The notes under the pieces: model-generated
Told to the model about the DNA's origin: nothing
The model's database searches: none
What the model saw: the letters and a program-made list of their open reading frames with translations, nothing else
Translations under genes and position numbers: made by a program
Assembly (NCBI GenBank): GCA_007116145.1
Contig: SKJB01000060.1
Location: 1 to 62,483 of the forward strand
DNA length: 62,483 bases
Source: Limnochordia bacterium
Lineage (GTDB): Bacteria > Bacillota > Limnochordia > Darwinibacteriales > DTU012
Direction of reading: 5' to 3'
In this document: positions 34,961 to 44,200 of the stretch, in pieces
Layout: every line of letters starts with the position of its first letter
Numbering within the stretch: position 1 is the stretch's first letter

Positions 34961-37609
34961 GTGGGTGTGGATACATATCGTTCTGTCCTTGAAAAACTAC
35001 CCGATGGATTTGCCCGCTACCAAGCTATAGATGGGGATTACATTTATCTTGCTATGAATCCAGCATACGAAGAAATGACAGGTCTTGCTAGAGAGAGGGT
35101 TATCGGCAGGAAAGTTAGCGAGCTTGCTGATGTCATTGATCATTCGGGTTTTGACTGGACAGCTATTTTGGAGCAGGCCACTCTTGCCGAAAACGGAGCT
35201 TTCTTTGGGCAGTATTGTGAACACGTGGATCGCTACTGCGAGATCACGGCATATAGTGATGAGCCTGGGTTTGTGAACGTACTTATTCGCACGAAGAATA
35301 CCTATGCATCGCTATTTGAAACAGCACCTTATATCATTCTACTGCTAAACAGCGATGCCTGTATTCAAGACATAAATCAAGCGGGTTTGGAATTCTTGCG
35401 TACTAGCAAGGAGAAGGTATTGGGTCAGACTTGTGGTCAGCTTTTTTCCTGCGTTCATGCAGAAACAGGGTTGGGATGTGGTAAAACATCGTTTTGTCCC
35501 CGCTGCCCCATTCGCAGTAGTATTACACAGACGGTACAAACTGGTCAGTCTGTTAGAAACAAAGAAGGAAGCTTGACTTTTCGTATTAGTGGTACATGCC
35601 ATTCTCGTTATTTGCTGATTTCTACCGCTTTGGAACAGGTACGCGGTGAGGAACTGGTCTTTCTAACCCTTGTCGATATCACTGATCGTAAACACGCAGA
35701 AAGAAAATTGCAAGAGAGTGAAGCTAGATATCGTTCGATTGTAGAACATACTAACGATGCGCTCTACATCCATGATTTCCAAGGGAAAATACTCGATGTC
35801 AACGATAATGCTTGCGAAGTATCTGGTTATGCACGCCATGAGTTACTAGCCATGAATCTGTCTGGGTTAAACAGTGCAGCAGAACAACAGGACATGCCTG
35901 AACGGATGCACACACTTATTACAAGGGGAAGTGTTCGTTTCGAAGGAGAGTTTCTGCGTAAAGATGGAAGCATGATCCGAGGCGATGTTAGTGTCAGAGT
36001 GGTTTCACACGAAGGAAATGGGATTGTTCAGAGTTTTGTTCGGGATTTAACGGAGCGCAGAAAGGACGAAGAGTCGCTGCAGCGTTTTCGTATTGCACTA
36101 GATAGTAGTCCAGACTGTGTATTTATTATCAACCGTGAGACAATGCAGTTTGTTGACTCCAATTCCACTGCGTGCCGGGAGCTAGGATATGACCTTTCTG
36201 AGCTACTCTCCATGGGTCCCCACGACATCAAGCCAGACTACACCCGAGATCAACTGGTCGCTCTATTTGACAGTGTTCTAGAGGAACCAGTTAACTGTGG
36301 GCGGATTGAAACCATTCACAGGCGCAAAAACGGGAGTACCTTCCCCGTCGAGATTTTCTTACAAGGCTTTCGATCAAACGAAGGTCCGATGCTAATCGCT
36401 AGTGCACGAGATATCTCAAAACGCAAGCAAGCAGATGAGAAGCTGCTAGAATACACTAAGGAGCTTGAACTACGCAACAGAGCGATAGATGTTCTCTACC
36501 AGACACTGAATGCAGAAATGGAAGGGGCTCGCAAAGCGCATCGTCGCCTCTTACAAGAAAACCTACCTGTAGTAGAGGGTATGGAACTTGCAGTGCATAA
36601 CGCACCCGCTACATTCATAGGTGGAGACTTCTCGCAGGTGGTGAGAAAAGGCGATACACTGATCGTCTATCTATCCGATGTTACCGGTCATGGATTAGCG
36701 GGAACCATCTTTAGTCTTTTTGTGAAAAATACCATTGAGTCCTATGTAGAATTGATGCCAGAATCAGCACTACAACCCGACAGAATATTAACATATTTAG
36801 AGAGACAAGTTCGTAAAGGAGGTTACCCTAGCGAGTACGCAGTGGCGATCTTCTTGATGCGTGTGGATCTTGGAACCGAACGGGCTACTTTCTCAGCCGC
36901 TGGATTTCAGAACCCCCCAGTATTGGTAAAGGAAGATGGTAGCGTCGAGTTGCTCATCAGCCAAGGATTACCGATTTCCCCAGACATACCATCAGAGCTG
37001 ATGGTATTTACCAACCACACGCTCTCTTTACCTAAGAATGCGTATCTGTTTATGGCCACAGATGGACTCTACGAACAAAGTGCCGGCACAGGGATCTATG
37101 AACGGCGACTTCTATCGCTATTACAGCAACACAGTTGCTTTCCTGCGGATACAGTCTTAGACTTGGTGCTCAGTGATTTCCATGAGTTCTTAGGTGATAA
37201 AGGACAATCGGATGATGTCACTGCGATCGTCTTGTCCACTGGAGACCAAGCAGAATATAACTTACCCTCAACGGCAGCTTTATTGCATAGGGTGAACGAG
37301 CTGGTTCTAACGTACTTCATAGACAACAAAGACGTCGAGATCATCGCCATGGCTGTCCACGAATTAGTGTCTAATGCTCTTGAACACGGGAATCGATTTG
37401 ATGCGAACAAGTCTGTAAGAGTATGTCTAGCGCCGCAGGCTGTTATTGTCGAAGATGAGGGTAAGGGGTTTAACTGGCGAGCAACTCGCTGTGCGACACT
37501 TGATCTTGATGGCGACTCTGACCGGGGGCGCGGTTTGCCAATGATCCGAGAGCTAGTCGGCGAGCTTGTATACAACCAAAAGGGCAATCGAGTGAGTCTG
37601 CTTCTATAG
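34961..37609 (+). CDS. Multi-PAS PP2C phosphatase fused to an RsbW-like ATPase domain
   Basis: 882 residues; GTG 34961 follows AGGAGGGG. Four PAS-type domains occupy about 1-500. The second holds a cysteine cluster C-x8-C-x5-C-x2-C (about residues 163-185) that could bind a metal or Fe-S centre. A helix leads into the PP2C domain (520-755; 'GGDFSQVV', 'LSDVTGHGLAG', 'ATDGLYEQ', 'QSDDVTAIV'). The last 115 residues are a HATPase_c domain of the RsbW/SpoIIAB class: N-box 'HELVSNALEHGN', then 'EDEGKGF' and 'DRGRGLPMI'. Having phosphatase and kinase-type halves in one chain suggests both directions of STAS phosphorylation are controlled here, or that the ATPase end binds a sigma factor. Last gene of the B12 operon. 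Confidence 0.9.
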   Translation: MGVDTYRSVLEKLPDGFARYQAIDGDYIYLAMNPAYEEMTGLARERVIGRKVSELADVIDHSGFDWTAILEQATLAENGAFFGQYCEHVDRYCEITAYSDEPGFVNVLIRTKNTYASLFETAPYIILLLNSDACIQDINQAGLEFLRTSKEKVLGQTCGQLFSCVHAETGLGCGKTSFCPRCPIRSSITQTVQTGQSVRNKEGSLTFRISGTCHSRYLLISTALEQVRGEELVFLTLVDITDRKHAERKLQESEARYRSIVEHTNDALYIHDFQGKILDVNDNACEVSGYARHELLAMNLSGLNSAAEQQDMPERMHTLITRGSVRFEGEFLRKDGSMIRGDVSVRVVSHEGNGIVQSFVRDLTERRKDEESLQRFRIALDSSPDCVFIINRETMQFVDSNSTACRELGYDLSELLSMGPHDIKPDYTRDQLVALFDSVLEEPVNCGRIETIHRRKNGSTFPVEIFLQGFRSNEGPMLIASARDISKRKQADEKLLEYTKELELRNRAIDVLYQTLNAEMEGARKAHRRLLQENLPVVEGMELAVHNAPATFIGGDFSQVVRKGDTLIVYLSDVTGHGLAGTIFSLFVKNTIESYVELMPESALQPDRILTYLERQVRKGGYPSEYAVAIFLMRVDLGTERATFSAAGFQNPPVLVKEDGSVELLISQGLPISPDIPSELMVFTNHTLSLPKNAYLFMATDGLYEQSAGTGIYERRLLSLLQQHSCFPADTVLDLVLSDFHEFLGDKGQSDDVTAIVLSTGDQAEYNLPSTAALLHRVNELVLTYFIDNKDVEIIAMAVHELVSNALEHGNRFDANKSVRVCLAPQAVIVEDEGKGFNWRATRCATLDLDGDSDRGRGLPMIRELVGELVYNQKGNRVSLLL

Positions 37610-37714
37610 CCCTGAACCTGCTCTCGTGCTGTAAGGCAAGTTTATTTTGCTCAAATACTACCATTTTCTCTAAAGGAAGCAGGATTAACAGCAAACTGAA
37701 TCGAATACTCACAC

Positions 37715-37766
37715 AAAGAACGATATAAGCCAGCGATCCGATGCTAGGATCGCTTCCGTTCTTTTA
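37715..37766 (+). terminator. Two-stem terminator after the phosphatase operon
   Basis: An inner 8-bp stem (37732-37739 with 37747-37754) and an outer 8-bp stem (37715-37722 with 37757-37764) enclosing an asymmetric bulge. The 3' side is CTTTT-rich. Confidence 0.6.
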
Positions 37767-37772
37767 CGAGTG

Positions 37773-37799
37773 TGTCGAATTTTCTCGGTTTATGTCGAA
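37773..37799 (+). promoter_or_regulatory. Pair of Spo0A-box-like heptamers
   Basis: TGTCGAA occurs at 37773-37779 and again at 37793-37799, 20 bases apart, which is two helical turns on the same face. The sequence matches the Bacillus 0A box. They stand about 150 bases before the first lipoprotein gene. Binding by Spo0A is inferred only; no spo0A gene is in the window. Confidence 0.4.
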
Positions 37800-37941
37800 A
37801 AATTTGGTTAGATTCCAAAAAGAACGCTGGAGGTGTTCAACATGGTTTGTTACGGGACAAGCTACCTAGATTCTTCCTAACAGACTTTCGATACAGCTTG
37901 GTTTTGGTTAGAATTCTATGGATAGCAAGGAGGTTGGTACC

Positions 37942-38757
37942 ATGAAGCAGTATAGATTCGTTCTTATTAGTTGTCTAATGCTACTGGCTACTATTGTAAG
38001 TGGGTGTGAGTTGATAGAGGTAGTAGGCACTGGCGGTAAAACATATACTATCACAGGCCAGGTGATTGATGCGTCAGGAAATCCTTTAGCTGGAATCGGG
38101 ATTGGAGTAACGGATCCACCGAATACGTTTTCCTCTAGTACAGGTGCGTGGGAGATTACAGGGATTTCGGGCACTGTGACTGTCACTCCAACTCAGTCAG
38201 GGTGGGTTTTTCATCCCTCGTCACAGCAAGTCATGGTGAATAGTGATTTGCAGTTACTCTTTCGCGGATCTCCTGCGGAGTATTACCTAGCAGGCGTTAT
38301 AGCTGACAGCGAGGGTCTACCTTTACCAAATGTGGTGGTTGATCTTGGTTCCTTTGGGACAACGACTACGAACTCAGATGGTCAGTGGTCTTATTCTTCT
38401 GCGAGCGGAACTGTTACTATTACACCGGAGTTACCTGGATTGGTCTTTACACCTTCTAAACGTATCGTCACATCTGAAGATGACCAGTTACACTTTAGCG
38501 CTCAAACCAGTCGTTACAGAGCCGAAGGCTTAGTGATGAGTGGTAAGGGAGAGCCCATCACTGGTGTGATACTCGAATTTCGTCAGGCTGGTGCGCTCGT
38601 ATACATAACAAGCACAGATGCAACTGGACGATGGTATATGGATGACCTTATCGGTGAGACGATAATTACCGCTAGAAAAGCGGGATATAGCTTCGATCCT
38701 GCGTCACAGAAGGTAGGGAAGCAACGGTTAAACGCTAATTTCGTTGGTACACCGTAG
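37942..38757 (+). CDS. Lipoprotein with three carboxypeptidase-regulatory-like repeats
   Basis: 271 residues. ATG 37942 follows AAGGAGG; the in-frame ATG at 37918 lacks such a site. The signal peptide ends in a lipobox V-S-G-C. The mature protein consists of three Ig-like repeats of about 75 residues, each opening with a Y-x-x-x-G-x-V/I strand ('YTITGQVIDASGNPLAG', 'YYLAGVIADSEGLPLPN', 'YRAEGLVMSGKGEPITG') and closing with 'G-x-x-F-x-P' type motifs. Repeats of this family serve as structural or binding modules. First of four lipoprotein genes; the same repeat is found in the next protein. Function unknown. Confidence 0.82.
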   Translation: MKQYRFVLISCLMLLATIVSGCELIEVVGTGGKTYTITGQVIDASGNPLAGIGIGVTDPPNTFSSSTGAWEITGISGTVTVTPTQSGWVFHPSSQQVMVNSDLQLLFRGSPAEYYLAGVIADSEGLPLPNVVVDLGSFGTTTTNSDGQWSYSSASGTVTITPELPGLVFTPSKRIVTSEDDQLHFSAQTSRYRAEGLVMSGKGEPITGVILEFRQAGALVYITSTDATGRWYMDDLIGETIITARKAGYSFDPASQKVGKQRLNANFVGTP

Positions 38758-38840
38758 ATTGCTTTGAGCATGTTATGAGTGTCCCATGGAAGGGATAAGT
38801 GGATGGTAATGAAGTTATAACAGACATTGGAGGTTATTGT

Positions 38841-40808
38841 ATGAAGAGACGAACGTTAGGAACATTGTTGAAATGGAGTATGTTAGTAGTACTAGTAGTT
38901 GCCTTTGTCACGGGGTGTAATCTAAACCGTAGCGATAGCATTGGCACGTATACAATATCGGGTTTGGTCACTGACGGGGAGGGTATTGGTCTAGATGGAG
39001 TGGAAATAATCGTATCTGGTTCTACAAATAGCAGTGTCAAAACCAATGAGGATGGGAAGTGGACGGCTGCTGTGCATGGAACGGTATTGGTTAGTCCTGC
39101 CAAGGAAGGCTTTTTCTTCGCTCCTTTGGAGACCAAGGTGGACAAACCTGCAAACGATCTAATGTTTTCTTTGCAGACCAGACTATCATTTGATGATGGT
39201 GATCCGACCATCACTATAGAGTCTGAAGGTCTGACCATTGGGGATGCCTATGTCTATCGAGTAAGAGTGCGTGAAGTTACCGGTATTGAGGGAGCTATGG
39301 GATATGTACTTCTATTCCAGGAAGACTATAGCGGAGTATTCGCTAGTTGGATTGATGAGGCCTATGGTGTTAGTCTCAAGCCTGAATTGGTGTTAGGAGT
39401 TCTCGATGCATCCCAACGGATCGTTGCTACGGCTGTAATACCATTTGGTACATACACCAAAGCTTTGCCTGTTACTGCTAGCACTGAAGTAGCCCAATTA
39501 CAAGCTCTTAGCAGTCAGGAGCTTAGTTTGGAACCGCTAGCAGCGACGCGCTATTTTGCTTCTGGAGAAATCGAGGATAAAATCTATAATCAGGAAGATA
39601 TTCCTTTGTCCTTAGAAGCGGATACCTCTGCAGTATTTCCAGCAGGGTATATCATAATAGATGATGCGGCTGTGGAATTCTTCCATGCTTTTGCCAACAA
39701 GGCGGATTTCGCCGATCTTCTCTGGCAACAAGGGCAGAAACGAGTGGCCAATGGGGGTACACAGAATGATATTGATTTATTTATCAGTCTTCCAGACTCG
39801 GATAGATTATTTAATGTGCGTAACGGCGAGCTTGTGGCTGAGGGAGAGGAGCTTGACGTACAATCAACTGTAACGTATCTCTATGATGCCAATCGTCCAG
39901 CTGGAAGTTGGCTACGACGCGCTACCGTATCGGTCGATCTGCTCAAAATCGACGAACAGTATATCTATCGAGTCTGGGTTCAAGAAGTTAGCGGTGTTGC
40001 AGGATCCGAGAGTTATGCTGTAGCCGATCCATACAGTAAAGCAGTCGCTTTAGGAGAGGAGATAACTATGATATCGGATGCAGCGAGTCTGAAGATCTAT
40101 ATTCTCAATGCGCAACCTGATGATCCGGACGAACCAGATCCGATAGCGACTCTCTATACGATTTCTGGGAGCGTAGTCGACGAAGATGCAAATGGTATTG
40201 GCGATGTTACTCTCTCGTTCACTAAAGAGGGTTTTCATGCAACGACCAAGTCTAGTGGTGGAGGTACATGGGAACAAGGTCGCTTACAAGGTACAATTCG
40301 TGTAACCCCGACAAAAGCTGGGTATAACTTTGAACCGACATACATGGACATAACTGCAGCTGCAACTGGCTTAGAGTTTATTGCTTATCAAGGGTTCGTT
40401 GAAGATTTCGCAGCTGATCTATCAGCAGAATGGGATACGGATTGGACTTTTGATACCACGTCTTTCACGACTGCAGGACGGTCTATGCGTAGTAAGGAGA
40501 TTGGTGATAATGAGAGTACTAGTTTGAGTATTGAGTTAGAGGCGAACGCTGATTCTATCACCATAGCGTTTGATCGGCGTGTTAGTAGCGAAAGACCTTG
40601 GGATCAACTTGAGTTTTATGTCGATGAGACTCTTAAGGGTTCTTGGAGTGGTGAGCTAGATTGGGAACGGATCACCTATACTATTAATGCGGAGGAAGAT
40701 GAATCCTACAAGTTTGAATGGAGATATAGCAAGGATCGATCGCAAAGTGCAGGTGAAGACGGAGCTTGGATTGATAATATTGTTATTACTGGAGTGAAAA
40801 AGCCTTAA
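38841..40808 (+). CDS. Large lipoprotein with carboxypeptidase-like repeats and a C-terminal jelly-roll domain
   Basis: 655 residues; ATG 38841 follows GGAGG (38829-38833). The lipobox is V-T-G-C. One repeat of the kind in the preceding lipoprotein lies after the signal ('YTISGLVTDGEGIGLDG') and a second near residue 440 ('YTISGSVVDEDANGIGD'). Between them are two stretches that share an 'Y-x-Y-R-V-x-V-x-E-V-x-G' motif (about residues 130-220 and 370-420), apparently an unrecognised duplicated domain. The last 130 residues ('FVEDFAADLSAEWDTDWTF' to 'WIDNIVITG') look like a MAM/LamG-type jelly roll that could bind carbohydrate or protein. Surface or periplasmic location is inferred from the lipid anchor. 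Confidence 0.8.
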   Translation: MKRRTLGTLLKWSMLVVLVVAFVTGCNLNRSDSIGTYTISGLVTDGEGIGLDGVEIIVSGSTNSSVKTNEDGKWTAAVHGTVLVSPAKEGFFFAPLETKVDKPANDLMFSLQTRLSFDDGDPTITIESEGLTIGDAYVYRVRVREVTGIEGAMGYVLLFQEDYSGVFASWIDEAYGVSLKPELVLGVLDASQRIVATAVIPFGTYTKALPVTASTEVAQLQALSSQELSLEPLAATRYFASGEIEDKIYNQEDIPLSLEADTSAVFPAGYIIIDDAAVEFFHAFANKADFADLLWQQGQKRVANGGTQNDIDLFISLPDSDRLFNVRNGELVAEGEELDVQSTVTYLYDANRPAGSWLRRATVSVDLLKIDEQYIYRVWVQEVSGVAGSESYAVADPYSKAVALGEEITMISDAASLKIYILNAQPDDPDEPDPIATLYTISGSVVDEDANGIGDVTLSFTKEGFHATTKSSGGGTWEQGRLQGTIRVTPTKAGYNFEPTYMDITAAATGLEFIAYQGFVEDFAADLSAEWDTDWTFDTTSFTTAGRSMRSKEIGDNESTSLSIELEANADSITIAFDRRVSSERPWDQLEFYVDETLKGSWSGELDWERITYTINAEEDESYKFEWRYSKDRSQSAGEDGAWIDNIVITGVKKP

Positions 40809-40813
40809 CGTTC

Positions 40814-40856
40814 GTAGCGGAAGCAGGGAGGGCTAGTAGCTCTTTGTTTCCGCTAC
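40814..40856 (+). terminator. Hairpin after the large lipoprotein gene
   Basis: Perfect 9-bp arms (40814-40822 with 40848-40856) around a structured 25-base loop. No strong T-run follows, so termination may be partial. Confidence 0.4.
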
Positions 40857-40990
40857 AGACTGCTTGGCCTATTCCGATTGCAAGTAACGTTTTTCTCGAT
40901 ACTAAAACGATCAGGTTCTTAAGGGTGTGACTTCCTACATTACCTGGTAAGAGGTTAAAGGATCGGAGATGATACTAAGGAGTGGTGCTG

Positions 40991-42526
40991 ATGGTTGGTT
41001 TGAGTAGCAAGAAAGTGTATTTTCTATTGGTCATTATGATAGCTCTTATAGGTAGTGGATGTCTGAGGAATTCTCGTATCACACCCACAGATACGAGCAC
41101 GCTTTTGGTCCATGCTATAGTGCCGCCTATTCTACAGCAGGATCAGGTAACAACCCAAAGTATTCTAGAGGAGCTTGTCTTACAGAGTGTGGTATTTACA
41201 ATCACGGATGGAACGACACTCTTAACCGAGACCATCGATGTAAGTGTGAAGCAGACTAAGGTGGAAGCGAGCTTTCGTAAACTAGCTGTTGGGACCTGGG
41301 ATATTCAAGTTACAGCTATTGACAGCGACGGATATACTATCGCAACGGGTGCAACGAGCACACAGATCAAGATCGGTGCGCAGACCACATCTGAGGTATT
41401 GCTAAGTATTCTACCCGGTGAGTTAGAGCTAATTCTCAGTTTTTTAGATGAGGATCCCGCAGAATCGGGGAAACTGATGGTTCTCGATCCCACCACAGCC
41501 TCCTATTCTTCTTGGCTCTTTGATGTGATGCCGGGGACGGATTTGCGGATGGAGCTTGGAGAGCAGATTGCCCGAGTTTGTACAATTCGTGTGGAACTCT
41601 ATGATTATAGGGGTGATATCCTAAACATTGCCGAAGTTCATATACCCGTATTGCCAGGACGACTAACATCCGGTGAGGTAGTATTTGACGAATACCCATC
41701 AGAGAATCTACAGATAGAAGTAGGTTGGAAATTACCACCAAAAAAACCTGTAAATGTGACGGCGTTTTACTCTAATGGTACGGTTGTGATTAATTGGGTC
41801 GGCTCTCAAGATGCTATCGGCTATCGGGTACTAAGGAGCACGACCGAAACCGAATATGGACGTCTCATTCAAGACGACCTATTCCAGACAACAACGATTG
41901 TTGACACCTACTCATTTGATGCTGATCAGGTCTATTGGTATCGGGTAGTTGCAATTGGTGATGATGGTTTGTCAAGTCAGTTTAGCGATCCTATTTCGGT
42001 TGTTGCAAATGACGAAGCGGAAACTGTGGTGATCACCTTAGATGTGGAAGGCAACGGTACAGTTGAACCTACCGTTGGCACCTATACATTCGAAAAGGAT
42101 ATGGAAATTCTTATTACCGCCTACCCAGCACCTGGCTCTATATTCAGTCACTGGGTCGGTATTGTAGTCGATGCTGATAAAGAAGCGACGTTTATGCAAA
42201 CCGAAGCAGATCAAATAGTAAAAGCGGTATTTATAGACCAATTGACAGCGACAGTTACTGTTGAACACCTGCAAGTTGGTCCCGCTCACATGCTAACGGT
42301 ATGGGTCACAGCATCGAATGTACCTCATTCTGTAGGATTCTGGATCGAACGTCCAGAGGAGGGTGGATCTAATCTGTTTGGTGAGGTTCAATATAGTGTT
42401 ACTAGTGAGGAATTCCTACCTTTGCATATTGTGGATGCATCCGATAATATTCTCGCAAGTGTGAATCTTCCTATGGATAGCATAGAGGATAGGGTTGTGT
42501 TTATAACAGCGTGTAGAGGGAAATAG
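40991..42526 (+). CDS. Lipoprotein with fibronectin type III and InlB-type repeats
   Basis: 511 residues; ATG 40991 is 8 bases past AAGGAG. The signal peptide ends G-S-G-C with a good hydrophobic core. Residues about 20-240 form beta-rich, unassigned domains. Residues 250-340 are a fibronectin type III domain ('VNVTAFYSNGTVVINWVG', 'YRVLRS', 'WYRVVAIGDDG'). Residues 345-420 resemble an InlB B-repeat ('VEGNGTVEPTVGTYTFEKD' and 'FSHWVG'). This is a typical composition for cell-surface binding lipoproteins. The InlB-type repeat is also found in the FecR protein of the 19-30 kb operon, linking the two envelope sets. Confidence 0.8.
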   Translation: MVGLSSKKVYFLLVIMIALIGSGCLRNSRITPTDTSTLLVHAIVPPILQQDQVTTQSILEELVLQSVVFTITDGTTLLTETIDVSVKQTKVEASFRKLAVGTWDIQVTAIDSDGYTIATGATSTQIKIGAQTTSEVLLSILPGELELILSFLDEDPAESGKLMVLDPTTASYSSWLFDVMPGTDLRMELGEQIARVCTIRVELYDYRGDILNIAEVHIPVLPGRLTSGEVVFDEYPSENLQIEVGWKLPPKKPVNVTAFYSNGTVVINWVGSQDAIGYRVLRSTTETEYGRLIQDDLFQTTTIVDTYSFDADQVYWYRVVAIGDDGLSSQFSDPISVVANDEAETVVITLDVEGNGTVEPTVGTYTFEKDMEILITAYPAPGSIFSHWVGIVVDADKEATFMQTEADQIVKAVFIDQLTATVTVEHLQVGPAHMLTVWVTASNVPHSVGFWIERPEEGGSNLFGEVQYSVTSEEFLPLHIVDASDNILASVNLPMDSIEDRVVFITACRGK

Positions 42527-42594
42527 GCTAAGGATTTAAGCGAAGTTACACCCCTAACGTAGCATTGCAAGTGGATTGTATATGATCGAATAGA

Positions 42595-42634
42595 AACAAA
42601 GAGCCTGAGGAGTCCCCCTGGCTCTTTGTTTTGT
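42595..42634. terminator. Bidirectional terminator between converging lipoprotein genes
   Basis: Perfect 11-bp arms (42595-42605 with 42620-42630) with a 14-base loop. The rightward reading continues into a T-rich tail. It separates 40991-42526 (+) from 42642-43828 (-). Confidence 0.75.
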
Positions 42635-42641
42635 TCATGAA

Positions 42642-43828
42642 TTAATCTCGTTCCACTTCAAAGTTAATTGTAATTTCTTCAAACGGTAATTCTGTCCATT
42701 GATTTCGGAATTGGGTTGCTAGAGATGGGCGCAAGTAATACTGGGGATCTGCATATGACCACCAAACAGAGCGGGGAAACGGTGAGTCCTCTTGTTCTAG
42801 CATAAGGCCTCTATTTCGATACACAATTTCGTTAAAATTCAGTACCAGAAACTTTGGTTCGCTTGTTAATTCAAATGCAATACTATTTGAAAGCGGTTGG
42901 GACACTTGCTGTCCGTCTACTGTTATTACAGTGATTTGCTCAAGAACAGGTGGTTCCATATCAATTTCGTCAGTAAACTGGTATACAAAATCAACAGCAG
43001 GCCGATCACTGTGGTTGAAATGTCCACGAGTATCTATGATGAAATCTTTCACAAATCGTCCTTCTGAGGTTTGTATTAGCAAGGTATCGTTCTTCTCTAA
43101 CCGTCCCATATCCATCGGATTATCCTCTTGCCAATCGGATACACCTACTGTGCGATAGTAATCATAGGCTGCTTCTGGGTTCTCCCCAATTTCCGTGCTG
43201 TCAGGGCGGAACCAAGTGCCCTTAAAATCTCGAAAACTTAGAGAAAAAAACTCTCCTCCAGATGCTACTGCTGTGAATCTAACATCAGTAGCATCAATAC
43301 CATAATAAAACTGTACTGTTTTACTAGGTCTGTGATTAGCAGTTAGGTTAATAGCGTTCATGATTAGACCATCTTGACCAAGGATGGGACGGTTAAGTCC
43401 ATTGTAGATTTCGCTATCCCTATTCGGTTCACTACCATCGGTGGTAAAATAAATACTATCACCTACCAACGAGACAGCCCTCCCTGGATAATAACTACCA
43501 GGTGCAGGTTGTGCTGTAGGAACACTAGCCCGAAGAGCGGAAAACACACCGTAGATGGAGAAATTTGGCAGTTCAGCATAGATATAGCCATCAGCATATG
43601 ATGCACCCACCACTGTATTCCAAAGCTCATGAACTTCGTCGTATCGAAACAACGCACTATTGGCAGAATCACTCGTAGCAAGTTGCAAAACAGCTGTTCC
43701 GCTAAAGTCGGAAGAAAGCTCAATCTCACTGGTTGTGGACTAGGGCTAATACCACCCCCACCTGTACACGCAGTAACGAGCATTGAAAGTAGGCTTACTA
43801 AAATAAAGTTTATAGTACACTTATACAT
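42642..43828 (-). pseudogene. Lipoprotein gene interrupted by an apparent single-base frameshift
   Basis: Two overlapping minus-strand frames make one protein. The first starts at ATG 43828 after GGAGGG and gives a signal peptide with lipobox V-T-A-C and 'TGGGGISPSP'. The second continues from about 43739 with 'TTSEIELSSDFSGTAVLQ' and runs to 42642. The shift falls near 43731-43744; adding one base would restore a reading of about 395 residues. Domains: a beta-sandwich, a chitobiase/hexosaminidase C-terminal-like domain ('IYFTTDGSEP', about 85 residues) and a Big_5-like Ig domain near the end. The coding quality of both parts is good, so the lesion is recent, a sequencing error, or a phase-variable or slippage site. 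The 348-residue part alone would lack a signal peptide. Confidence 0.7.
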
Positions 43829-44110
43829 TATTAACCCTCCAAAGTCTATCTTTCTTTATCCGTTCTGATGAAGCCGTCTACGATTCGGAATTTATCTCTA
43901 CTATTCGTCCTCCTTCTTAGTAGGTCCTATATGGAGTTGCTAACCAAAGTGCTGCGTGAAAGAGCGCATGTGTAAACGTCTACATAGTGATTTAAGCTCG
44001 TATATTTGCAGTTTTCTTCTATATTTTGTATCTCTTCTGTGCTTCCTTACTCGATACTGAAAGATTAGTTTTCGGTCTCTAAACTATTTTTCATAGGAAT
44101 TGTAACATAT

Positions 44111-44117
44111 TTCGACA
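44111..44117 (-). promoter_or_regulatory. Single Spo0A-box-like heptamer before the CheX-receiver gene
   Basis: TTCGACA here is the reverse of TGTCGAA seen at 37773 and 37793. It lies about 85 bases before ATG 44201 in the 370-base divergent region 43829-44200, in which no gene is seen. Heptamers occur by chance every few kilobases, so this is weak alone. Confidence 0.25.
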
Positions 44118-44200
44118 AAAAGTGCTAAAACGTAGAGGGGGTTTTCAAGTATGTGTGGAATACATTCATAAACTAACTCTGTACAGAAAGGATGTTTGCG

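Noticed and set aside
43463-43828. Separate 121-residue lipoprotein gene
   Set aside because: Only its first 30-odd residues look coding; the rest is out of frame with the long reading frame it overlaps, so it is treated as the start of the frameshifted gene.
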